From Nocardia brasiliensis ATCC 700358 (lineage in GTDB: Bacteria; Actinomycetota; Actinomycetes; Mycobacteriales; Mycobacteriaceae): a stretch of DNA of 64,000 nt. The stretch is taken from the NCBI RefSeq assembly GCF_000250675.2, contig NC_018681.1, positions 2,046,001-2,110,000 on the forward strand, in the 5' to 3' direction. Shown piece by piece: positions 1-6,819 of this stretch (within the stretch, counting starts at the first letter, position 1; the number at the start of each line of letters is the position of its first letter). Made by a program: the position numbers and the translations under genes. A model generated the notes under the pieces. That model was given only the letters and a program-made list of their open reading frames with translations, did no database searches and had not been told where the DNA came from.

Positions 1-314
1 GTGGTGCGGATCAGGATGCCGCGCTCGACGGCGCTCTCGTGCGCGATGCCGACCTGACCGCTGGCGAGGTAACGCAACCCGCCGTGCACGAGCTTGGAAC
101 TCCAGCGGCTGGTGCCGAACGCGAGATCGTGTCGCTCGACCAGCACGGTACGCAGCCCGCGCGCGGCCGCGTCCAGCGCCGCGCCCGCACCGGTGACCCC
201 GCCGCCGATGATCAGCAGATCGATCTGTGCACCGTCGCCGAGCTGTCGCAGCTCGCGGGTGCGCCGGTCCGCGTTGAGGGCCGAATCTCCGGTAACCACC
301 GAATTCCTGGTCAT
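1..314 (-). CDS. glpD: Glycerol-3-phosphate dehydrogenase, N-terminal part (cut by window edge)
   Basis: FAD-dependent glycerol-3-phosphate dehydrogenase, which oxidises glycerol-3-phosphate to dihydroxyacetone phosphate at the membrane. Only the first 104 residues are in the window. They contain the FAD dinucleotide fold (DLLIIGGGVTGAGAALDAA, about residues 33-51) and the family signature FGTSRWSSKLVHGGLRYL (about 70-87), which is typical of GlpD. The start is the ATG at 314-312. No gene is close upstream on this strand: a repeat block and a TetR gene follow. The rest of the enzyme lies beyond the left edge. Confidence 0.9.
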   Translation of the reverse strand, partial: MTRNSVVTGDSALNADRRTRELRQLGDGAQIDLLIIGGGVTGAGAALDAAARGLRTVLVERHDLAFGTSRWSSKLVHGGLRYLASGQVGIAHESAVERGILIRT

Positions 315-378
315 CGCACTACCTTTCCGATATCGATGGCATCGCCTGCGCGACGCCCGGCACTCGTCTGCGGCAACA

Positions 379-826
379 CCCGAACCGAGTAAGACGCCGC
401 ATGAATCGCGCCGAGGGACAACCCCGAACCGCGTGGGGGCCAACTCGAACCGCGTGGGGGCGTGACCCGAACCGCGTGGGGACAACTTGAACCGTGTGGG
501 GGGAATCCGAACAGCGTGGGGCGTAACCCGAGCCGGGTGGGGCCACCACCTGAACTGCGCAGGGGGGCGACCTGAACTGCGTGGGGCAACCCGAACCGCG
601 CGGGAGCCAACCTGAACCGCGCGGGGCGACCGGAGTCGCGCGGAGCGTAGCCCGAGCCACGTCCGGGGCAGCCCGAACCGCGTAGGGCGTGACCCGAACG
701 GCGTGGGGGACAACCTGAACCGCGTGGGGCAGCCCGAACCGCGTAGGGCGTGACCCGAACCGCGTGGGGACAGCCCGAGCCGCGCCCAGGGCAACCCCAA
801 CCGCTTGGGGCATCGCCCGAACCGTG
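379..826. repeat. Block of about 20 degenerate 20-22 bp tandem repeats
   Basis: Between glpD and the TetR gene the sequence is built from a repeated unit close to CCCGAACCGCGTGGGG, with 4-6 variable bases between cores. I count about 20 recognisable copies; the best lie near 424-485 and 675-770, and weaker ones (tgaactgcgcagg, cgagccacgtccg) between. Because the period is often near 21, all frames stay open and give false heptad-like proteins. No gene is supported here. The unit is too short and the spacers too uniform and short for a CRISPR array. The function is unknown. Confidence 0.85.
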
Positions 827-827
827 T

Positions 828-1475
828 TCACCGGGACGCGCCCGGAACGAGATAGCCGTCGATCGCGTGGCGCAGTTCGGCGTCGAGTTCCGTGCCGCGC
901 AGCACCGGCGCGACCGTGCCGGCGGATTGCACGGCGGACTGTGCGATCAGCAACAGCATGGTGGCCAGATGTTCCGGATCGCCCGCGCGAATCGAGCCGT
1001 CCTGCTGGCCTTCTCGGATCCCGGCCGCGAACAGCTCGATCAGCGCGCGCTGGTTGCGGCCCAGCCGGCCGAACACGTAGGTGAGCATCAGGTCGGTGTC
1101 GGTGCGGAAGATCTTGCCGAACAACGAGTTCGAGCGCACGGTCGCGGCGCCGGCGACGATGCCCTCGACCAAGCGGGCCCGCCCGGTGCCCGCGCGCGGC
1201 ATGGAGTCGGTGACGATCGCGCGCAGCTCACGCACCAGCAGCTCGGCTACCAGCGCGCCGGTGTCCGGCCACCGGCGGTAGACGGTCGGCCGGCTGACTC
1301 CGGCCCGCCGCGCCACCTCGGTGAGGGTGGTGCGCCGCACGCCGAATTCCTCGACGCAACGGCGCGCGGCCTCGAAGATCGCGAGGTCGATCGCGGAAGG
1401 TGCGGTGTCGGCGGACTCGTCCGGAGCGGTCAAGGTGTCACCTCGGGTCGGCAGCTCATCGTTACTACTTGACAT
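828..1475 (-). CDS. TetR/AcrR-family transcriptional regulator (Rv2250c-like position)
   Basis: 215-residue repressor. The N-terminal helix-turn-helix reads TLTEVARRAGVSRPTVYRRW (about residues 50-69), followed by an alpha-helical ligand-binding domain typical of TetR proteins. It is divergent from the flavoprotein gene, with only 20 bp between the two start codons, and a 33-bp palindrome fills that gap and covers its own start. This implies autoregulation and control of the flavoprotein/lipid-kinase pair. Gene order TetR / flavoprotein / DAG kinase matches Rv2250c-Rv2251-Rv2252. The ligand is unknown. The start is the ATG at 1475-1473. Confidence 0.88.
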   Translation of the reverse strand: MSSSNDELPTRGDTLTAPDESADTAPSAIDLAIFEAARRCVEEFGVRRTTLTEVARRAGVSRPTVYRRWPDTGALVAELLVRELRAIVTDSMPRAGTGRARLVEGIVAGAATVRSNSLFGKIFRTDTDLMLTYVFGRLGRNQRALIELFAAGIREGQQDGSIRAGDPEHLATMLLLIAQSAVQSAGTVAPVLRGTELDAELRHAIDGYLVPGASR

Positions 1476-1493
1476 TCTATGTCAAACTGTAAC
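1461..1493. promoter_or_regulatory. 33-bp palindromic operator between tetR and flavoprotein gene
   Basis: The site has inner arms TTGACAT (1469-1475) and ATGTCAA (1479-1485) around TCT, and outer arms GTTAC (1461-1465) and GTAAC (1489-1493), each separated by three bases. Arms are perfect inverted repeats centred on 1477. The site overlaps the TetR start codon and ends two bases before the flavoprotein ATG at 1496. On the minus strand TACAGT lies 10 bases ahead of the TetR ATG as a possible -10. Binding by the adjacent TetR protein would block both promoters. Confidence 0.75.
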
Positions 1494-1495
1494 GC

Positions 1496-3151
1496 ATGGT
1501 CGAGACGCAGAAGCACACCGGCGAGGAACCGACTCCCGCGCAGAACTCGGGCGTAACCGAGGCCGCGGCGGGTATGGTCTGGGATGCCTGGGGCATTCCC
1601 GCCGGACACAAGCCGCTGTCGGCACAGATCCGGAACCTCTTGACGCAGGTGTTCGGAGTGTCCGGCGACCCGGTGGCGCGCCGCGATGAGGGCGATGTGC
1701 TGCTCCGCGAGTCGGCGCTCACGCCGGACCAGCGAGACGGGTTGGCCGGGGTGGTCGGCGCGGACAACGTGTCGGCCGACCACCGCGACCGGTTGCGGCA
1801 CGCGGGCGGCAAGAGCACCTTCGACCTGCTGCGCCGTCGTGCCGAAGAGCCGCAGGACGCGCCCGACGCCATCGTCGCTCCCGCCGACCATGCGCAGGTC
1901 CTGGCCGTGCTGGCCTACTGCGCCGAGCAGGGGATCGCCGTGGTGCCGTTCGGCGGCGGAACGAGTGTGGTGGGCGGCGTCGACCCGGTCCGCGGTCGTT
2001 TCGACGCGGTGATCGCGATCGACCTGCGCAGGCTCGATACCGTCACCGACGTCGACCCGATCAGCGGCCTGGTGACCCTCGGCGCTGGGCTCACCGGTCC
2101 GCGCACGGAGCAATTACTTGCCGCGCAAGGGCTTTCGCTCGGCCACTTTCCGCAGAGCTTCGAGTTCGCCACCATCGGCGGTTTCGCGGCGACCCGGTCC
2201 TCCGGTCAGGCGTCCGCGGGGTACGGCCGCTTCGACGACATGGTGCAGCGACTGAAGATCGCGACCCCCAGCGGCACAGTGGAACTCGGCCGCGCGCCGG
2301 CGTCCGCGGCGGGCCCGGATCTGCGTGAGCTGTTCGTCGGTTCCGAAGGCGCACTCGGCGTGATCACCGAGGTGACGGTGCGGGTGCATCCGGTGCCGGA
2401 AACCGTTGCCTACCAAGCCTGGTCTTTCCCCGACTTCGAAACCGGCACCGCCGCACTGCGTTCGGTGGTGCAGGCAGGGGCGGCGCCGACCGTGCTGCGC
2501 CTGTCCGACGAGGCCGAAACCGGCATCAACCTCGCGCGCGCGGGCGATATCGGCGGCAATGCCGTCACCGGCTGCCTGGCCATCACCACGTTCGAAGGCA
2601 GCGCGGCGCATGTCGCGGCGCGCAGTGCCGAGGCGGGGGCGTTGCTGGCCGCGGCGGGCGGCACCGATCTCGGCGAAACTCCGGCCCGGGAATGGGAACA
2701 CGGCCGCTTCGGCGCGCCGTATATGCGTGACGCGCTGCTCGATGTCGGCGTGCTGTGCGAAACCCTGGAGACCGCGACGATCTGGTCGAATGTGCCGGTG
2801 CTCAAGGCGAAGGTCACCGCGGCGCTCACCGACTCGCTCGCCGGTCAGGGCACCCCGCCGCTGGTCATGTGCCACATCTCGCACACCTACCCCACGGGTG
2901 CCTCGCTGTACTTCACCATCGTCGCCAAGCAGCTCGACGATCCGATCGCCCAGTGGCACCTCGCGAAACAGGCGGTCGGCGACGCGATCGTGGCCGCGGG
3001 CGGCACCATCACCCATCACCATGCGGTCGGCACCGATCATCGGCCTTGGCTGCCCGCCGAGATCGGCGAGCTCGGGGTGCGCGTGCTGCGCGCGGTGAAA
3101 GCCGAACTGGACCCCGCGGGCATCCTCAATCCTGGAAAGCTGGTTCCGTGA
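1496..3151 (+). CDS. FAD-binding oxidase, alkyl-dihydroxyacetonephosphate-synthase-like (Rv2251-like)
   Basis: 551-residue flavoprotein of the VAO/PCMH family. The FAD-binding domain spans about residues 118-300, with PFGGGTSVVGG as the FAD pyrophosphate loop. The C-terminal oxidase domain has a triple histidine (H507-H509) followed by AVGTDHRPWL, a motif shared with alkyl-DHAP synthases, which exchange an acyl for an alkyl ether in ether-lipid formation. Whether it makes ether lipids here is inference; some relatives are simple dehydrogenases. The next gene, a lipid-kinase-like enzyme, starts inside its stop codon region (GTGA overlap), so the two are translationally coupled. It starts directly after the operator, suggesting a very short leader. 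Confidence 0.85.
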   Translation: MVETQKHTGEEPTPAQNSGVTEAAAGMVWDAWGIPAGHKPLSAQIRNLLTQVFGVSGDPVARRDEGDVLLRESALTPDQRDGLAGVVGADNVSADHRDRLRHAGGKSTFDLLRRRAEEPQDAPDAIVAPADHAQVLAVLAYCAEQGIAVVPFGGGTSVVGGVDPVRGRFDAVIAIDLRRLDTVTDVDPISGLVTLGAGLTGPRTEQLLAAQGLSLGHFPQSFEFATIGGFAATRSSGQASAGYGRFDDMVQRLKIATPSGTVELGRAPASAAGPDLRELFVGSEGALGVITEVTVRVHPVPETVAYQAWSFPDFETGTAALRSVVQAGAAPTVLRLSDEAETGINLARAGDIGGNAVTGCLAITTFEGSAAHVAARSAEAGALLAAAGGTDLGETPAREWEHGRFGAPYMRDALLDVGVLCETLETATIWSNVPVLKAKVTAALTDSLAGQGTPPLVMCHISHTYPTGASLYFTIVAKQLDDPIAQWHLAKQAVGDAIVAAGGTITHHHAVGTDHRPWLPAEIGELGVRVLRAVKAELDPAGILNPGKLVP

Positions 3152-4104
3152 CACAGGATTCATCCCGCAGCGGGCTTTCGGTCACCGTGGTGACCAATCC
3201 GCGATCCGGGCACGGCAAGGGCCACGACGTCGCGGATGCGGCTTTGGCACGGCTGCGTGCGCGTGGCGTCGAGATCACCGAGGTGCGGGCGCCCTCCGCC
3301 GCCGAATCGGTACGGCAGGTTCGGGATTCGATCGAACGGGACCGCCCGGACGCGGTGGTCTGCATCGGCGGCGACGGTCTGGTCAACGTGATCCTCGCGG
3401 CCGTCGCCGAATCGGGTGTGCCGCTCGGCATGATCCCGGCGGGCACCGGCAACGATCTCGCCAGGGAGCTCGGCATCCCGACCGAGGATCCGGTGGCCGC
3501 GGCCGATGTCGTGCTCGATGGGCGCGAGCGCGCCATCGACCTCGGCAGGATCGACGCGCCGGTACCAGGTTCGGCGCCGACCTGGTTCGCCACCGTGTCC
3601 GGCACCGGGTTCGACGCCAGGGTCAGCCTGCGCGCGAACCGGATGAGCTGGCCGAAAGGGCGCATGCGCTACACCGCGGCGGCACTGGCCGAGATCTCGC
3701 GCCTGTTCCCGGTGCCCTACCGGGTGGCGTTGACCGGCGCGGTCACCGACGGACTGACCAACCCCGGCGGCGGCTCGAACCTGGAGATCGACGCGGTGAT
3801 GGTCGCGATCGGCAACACCCGCACCTACGGCGGCGGCATGCTGATCTGCCCGGACGCGGAAATGGACGACGGGCTGCTCGATCTGACGGTCGTCGGCGCG
3901 CTGTCGCGCCGCGAGATGCTGCGGCTGCTGCCCGCGCTGTCGGCGGGCAAGCGGCAGATCCACCCGAAGGTCACCCAGTATCGCGCCGCGGAGATCACGC
4001 TCACCGCGCCCGACACCCCGGCCACGGCCGACGGCGAACCGGCGGGCGCGCTGCCGATCACGGTGCGCGCCGTGCGCGGCGCGCTCACCGTGCTGGTGCC
4101 GTGA
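3148..4104 (+). CDS. Diacylglycerol-kinase-family lipid kinase (Rv2252-like)
   Basis: 318-residue enzyme of the DAGK/sphingosine-kinase fold. It has the nucleotide-binding GGDG (residues 74-77) and GTGNDLAR (99-106) motifs, an N-terminal NPRSG loop, and the C-terminal beta domain ending near ATADGEP. Members phosphorylate diacylglycerol or related lipids with ATP; the Rv2252 homologue has been linked to phosphatidylinositol-mannoside metabolism. The GTG start at 3148 overlaps the upstream TGA by four bases, so I reject a longer in-frame reading that begins at 2755 inside the flavoprotein. It is convergent with the ATPase gene, 12 bp away. Confidence 0.88.
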   Translation: MTQDSSRSGLSVTVVTNPRSGHGKGHDVADAALARLRARGVEITEVRAPSAAESVRQVRDSIERDRPDAVVCIGGDGLVNVILAAVAESGVPLGMIPAGTGNDLARELGIPTEDPVAAADVVLDGRERAIDLGRIDAPVPGSAPTWFATVSGTGFDARVSLRANRMSWPKGRMRYTAAALAEISRLFPVPYRVALTGAVTDGLTNPGGGSNLEIDAVMVAIGNTRTYGGGMLICPDAEMDDGLLDLTVVGALSRREMLRLLPALSAGKRQIHPKVTQYRAAEITLTAPDTPATADGEPAGALPITVRAVRGALTVLVP

Positions 4105-4116
4105 GCGCGTAATCCG

Positions 4117-4857
4117 CTACGCGGCGAAGGTGACTCGGCGCATCCGGTTGATGTTGCGCCGGTCGACGATCACCAGCGACTCCGGCGCGGGCCGCATGGT
4201 CTGCCCGGAGCGCAGCCGGTTCATCAGCTGGCGCCAGCGAAAGCAGTGCAGCACGAACGTCATTCGGTTGGATCGTCGGCCCCGGGCGTGCTGACCGGCC
4301 TTGGCCACGGTGGCGGGCACGTCGAGCAGGATGACGTGCAGCTCGCGGCCGTATCCGGCGGCCCAGAACGAGATCACCCGCCGCGCCCACCCGACGGTGG
4401 CGCAGTCGTGGATCACCACCGGACCGTCCGTATCGCGCAGTGCCGCATGGATTCCGGCGAAATGTGCGACGTGCACCACCGGCCGCCACAGTGCGTAGGG
4501 CAGCCAGCCGAGCCGGTGCCGCAACCGATTGCGGACCTGTAGCGAATCGAGCACCACCGAACCTTCGGGTCCACCGGACGGCTGCTCGGCGTCGGTGTCG
4601 GTGCCGAAGAAACGGCGCAGCACGGTGCTCTTTCCCGCGCCCGGCAAACCCGCGACGACCAGGGCGGCGGTTGCGGGGTACTGCAATTCATCGATGGAAC
4701 GACCCCGCAGGTCGTGCACCGCGTCGGGGGCGAAGACGGGCGGCACCACCTCGGTGGCGAGCAGGTCCACGGGCGGCCAGTCGGCCTCGGCGGGTCGCGC
4801 GGCTTCGGCGAGGGGGAGCACGGCCTCGTCGGCGTACGTGTCGAGCGGGGGCTTCAC
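4117..4857 (-). CDS. P-loop AAA-type ATPase / kinase-like protein, unknown role
   Basis: About 246 residues from the GTG at 4857. A Walker A motif GLPGAGKST lies around residues 67-75, followed by an arginine-rich region and a possible Walker B-like VVIHDCATV, a layout seen in small zeta-toxin/adenylylsulfate-kinase-like ATPases. The start is uncertain. The frame stays open upstream to 5130, and an ATG at 4971 would add 38 residues, but that stretch (4858-4970) is AT-richer and encodes low-complexity RRRRR sequence, so I favour the GTG. The C terminus is very basic. Substrate and partner are unknown. Confidence 0.7.
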   Translation of the reverse strand: MKPPLDTYADEAVLPLAEAARPAEADWPPVDLLATEVVPPVFAPDAVHDLRGRSIDELQYPATAALVVAGLPGAGKSTVLRRFFGTDTDAEQPSGGPEGSVVLDSLQVRNRLRHRLGWLPYALWRPVVHVAHFAGIHAALRDTDGPVVIHDCATVGWARRVISFWAAGYGRELHVILLDVPATVAKAGQHARGRRSNRMTFVLHCFRWRQLMNRLRSGQTMRPAPESLVIVDRRNINRMRRVTFAA

Positions 4858-5021
4858 CTCTTCCAGCGTCCCCAATCGTCTTCGGCGTCGCAACGGGGAA
4901 TACCCTGGTTTTTCACTGAGATTCCCCTGAAGGCGACTACCGGATGCGTTCACACTCTCCAGCGTCCGCATCTCGAGCCGATCTGGCAAGAACGGACAAT
5001 ACGGACAAGGTAGAATTGTGA

Positions 5022-5612
5022 TCAATCCGTACGGCCGCGCCGGGGCCGGGCCCGCAGGTGCATCCGCTCGCCCTGACTGCCGAAGAGGCTGAGCAACTCC
5101 ACCGGACCGCGGCCGGTGCTGCCGAACCAATGCGGTTGGCGGGTATCGAATTCGGCCGCTTCACCGGGGCCGAGCACGACATCGTGCTCGCCGAGGATCA
5201 TCCGCAACTGGCCGGACAGGACATACAGCCACTCGTAGCCCTCGTGCACCCGCACCTCCGGTTCGGTGCGATCGGGGGGCAGCACCATCTTGAAGGCCTG
5301 CAACGGTCCGGGCTGGCGGGTGAGCGGAAAGACGGTGATACCGTTGATCTTCCGCGCGTGGGCGTGCACCCGCGGATCGGCGGTTCTGGGGGCGGCGACG
5401 AGTTCGTCGAGCGGCACCTGCAAGGCCTGCGCGATCGGCAGCAGCAATTCGAGGCTGGCGCGGCGCTGGCCGGATTCCAGTCGCGACAGTGTGCTCTTGG
5501 AGATCCCGGTCGTCTCGGCCAGGGCGGTCAAGGTGACTTTGCGATGGGTGCGCGCCGCTTTGAGCCGGGGACCGATGTCGGCGAGCGTCGCGGCGATGGT
5601 CTGGTTCTCCAT
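5022..5612 (-). CDS. XRE-family regulator with C-terminal cupin domain
   Basis: 196 residues. An N-terminal HTH (LTALAETTGISKSTLSRLES, about 27-46) is followed by a C-terminal cupin barrel (VRVHEGYEWLYVLSGQLRM and the later PHWFGS), the usual XRE-cupin fold that senses a small molecule. It is divergent from the TrxR-like flavoprotein gene with 91 bp between starts, so it probably controls that gene. The start ATG at 5612 gives the complete HTH; the longer upstream frame is noncoding in appearance. Confidence 0.88.
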   Translation of the reverse strand: MENQTIAATLADIGPRLKAARTHRKVTLTALAETTGISKSTLSRLESGQRRASLELLLPIAQALQVPLDELVAAPRTADPRVHAHARKINGITVFPLTRQPGPLQAFKMVLPPDRTEPEVRVHEGYEWLYVLSGQLRMILGEHDVVLGPGEAAEFDTRQPHWFGSTGRGPVELLSLFGSQGERMHLRARPRRGRTD

Positions 5613-5703
5613 GACTCCAGTGCACCGCGATTTCCCGGAATTGGCAATATTGGTTGCCGTAACAGGACGCGGAACGGCACGCTGTCGGCGGAGGTGATCA
5701 CTG

Positions 5704-6627
5704 ATGAACGAGACATATGAGGTAGTGGTGGTCGGCGGGGGCGCGGCGGGACTGTCCGCGGCGCTGGTGCTGACCAGGTCGCGGCGCCGGGTCGCGGTGG
5801 TGCGTGGTGGACCGGCGCGCAATGCGCCCGCCGAGCACATGCACGGGTTCCTCTCGCGGGACGGCATGCCGCCCGGCGAACTGCTGACCGTCGGCGCGGC
5901 CGAGGTTGCAGGCTACGGGGGCGAGCTGATCGACGACGTCGTGACGAAGGCCGAAAAGATCGAGGGCAGTGCGGATTTCACCGTCCAGCTGGCGAGCGGC
6001 CGGGTGCTGACGGCGCGCCGATTGCTGATCGCGACCGGTCTGCGTGACGAACTGCCCGACCTGCCCGGCGTGCAAGAGCGGTGGGGCGCCGAGGTGTTGC
6101 ACTGTCCGTACTGCCACGGCTACGAGGTGCGCGACCAGCCGTTGGGCCTGCTCGGCGGAGCGGACCCCCGGGTGCTGCACCTCGCGTTGCTGCTGCCGCA
6201 ATGGTCCGACGACGTGATCCTGTTCCCGCACACCATGGAACTGTCCGACGCCGACCGCGGCCGGCTCTCCGCCGTGGGCGTGCGGATCGTCGAGGGAACG
6301 GTCGCCCGGCTGGTGATCGACGGTACGTTGCGCGCAGTGGAACTGACCGACGGCCGGACCGTCTCGCGCTCGGCGCTGTTCGTCGCGCCCCGTTTCGTGC
6401 CGGAGGCCGATCTGCTGCACGGGCTCGGCTGCGCATTCGACGACAAGGGATGGGTGGTCGCCGACCCGGCGGGACGCACCAGCGTGCCCGGGGTCTGGGC
6501 CGCGGGGAACGTCGCGAACGCCGCGGCTCAGGTCGTCGTCGCGGCGGGCGCGGGGTACACCGCCGCGGTCGACATCAACGGCGATCTGGCCCTGGCGGCC
6601 GCCCAAATGCCCGTTTCGACGGGTTAG
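5704..6627 (+). CDS. NAD(P)/FAD-dependent oxidoreductase, thioredoxin-reductase-like
   Basis: 307-residue flavoprotein. An FAD fold at the N terminus (VVVVGGGAAGLSAAL, about 7-21) surrounds a thioredoxin-reductase core with a redox-active CPYCHGYE motif near residue 137. The NADP loop LGLLGGAD is weaker than in TrxR, and the final FAD motif is GVWAAGN. It is an orphan TrxR-like oxidoreductase with no thioredoxin beside it, so the electron partner is unknown. The start is set by a strong ribosome site, GGAGGTGATCAC, a few bases upstream. The divergent XRE-cupin gene is its likely regulator. Confidence 0.87.
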   Translation: MNETYEVVVVGGGAAGLSAALVLTRSRRRVAVVRGGPARNAPAEHMHGFLSRDGMPPGELLTVGAAEVAGYGGELIDDVVTKAEKIEGSADFTVQLASGRVLTARRLLIATGLRDELPDLPGVQERWGAEVLHCPYCHGYEVRDQPLGLLGGADPRVLHLALLLPQWSDDVILFPHTMELSDADRGRLSAVGVRIVEGTVARLVIDGTLRAVELTDGRTVSRSALFVAPRFVPEADLLHGLGCAFDDKGWVVADPAGRTSVPGVWAAGNVANAAAQVVVAAGAGYTAAVDINGDLALAAAQMPVSTG

Positions 6628-6707
6628 GTGGGCAGGTATCGCCCGAAGCTGAGAATTCCGTATGGATTCCGGAACACTTCCAGCTGGGACGGTAAGCTAT
6701 GAGTTGT

Positions 6708-6757
6708 AGGCGGAGTCTTCGGTGTCCCTCATCCACCGAAGACTCCGCCTTACTTTT
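6708..6757 (+). terminator. Rho-independent terminator after the TrxR-like gene
   Basis: A perfect 17-bp stem (6708-6724 with 6734-6750) closes a 9-base loop and is followed by TACTTTTTG. It ends the 5704-6627 transcript and separates it from valS. I considered a T-box leader for valS, but the T-box sequence elements are not present. Confidence 0.85.
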
Positions 6758-6807
6758 TGTTTGTGCGCGCAGCCCCGCCCCTGCGGAAATCCGTTGAGCC
6801 CGACTAC

Positions 6808-6813
6808 TAGAAT
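6808..6813 (+). promoter_or_regulatory. -10 element of valS, probably leaderless
   Basis: TAGAAT fits TANNNT and ends six bases before the GTG start at 6820, the spacing of leaderless promoters. There is no Shine-Dalgarno between it and the start. I see no convincing -35. Confidence 0.55.
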
Positions 6814-6819
6814 CGTCGG

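Noticed and set aside
379..826. Possible CRISPR array
   Set aside because: Units are about 16-bp cores with 4-6 bp gaps, not 24-36 bp repeats with 30-40 bp spacers, and no cas genes are present.
319..831. Open frames across the repeat block
   Set aside because: They come from the near-21-bp repeat period, encode heptad-like low-complexity peptides, and there is no ribosome site.
4858..4971. N-terminal extension of the P-loop ATPase from an ATG at 4971
   Set aside because: Low-complexity arginine-rich residues and AT-richer bases suggest noncoding sequence; the GTG at 4857 is preferred, though not certain.
6708..6757. Possible T-box riboswitch for valS
   Set aside because: The sequence lacks the T-box core and the specifier/antiterminator elements; a simple terminator of the preceding gene explains it.
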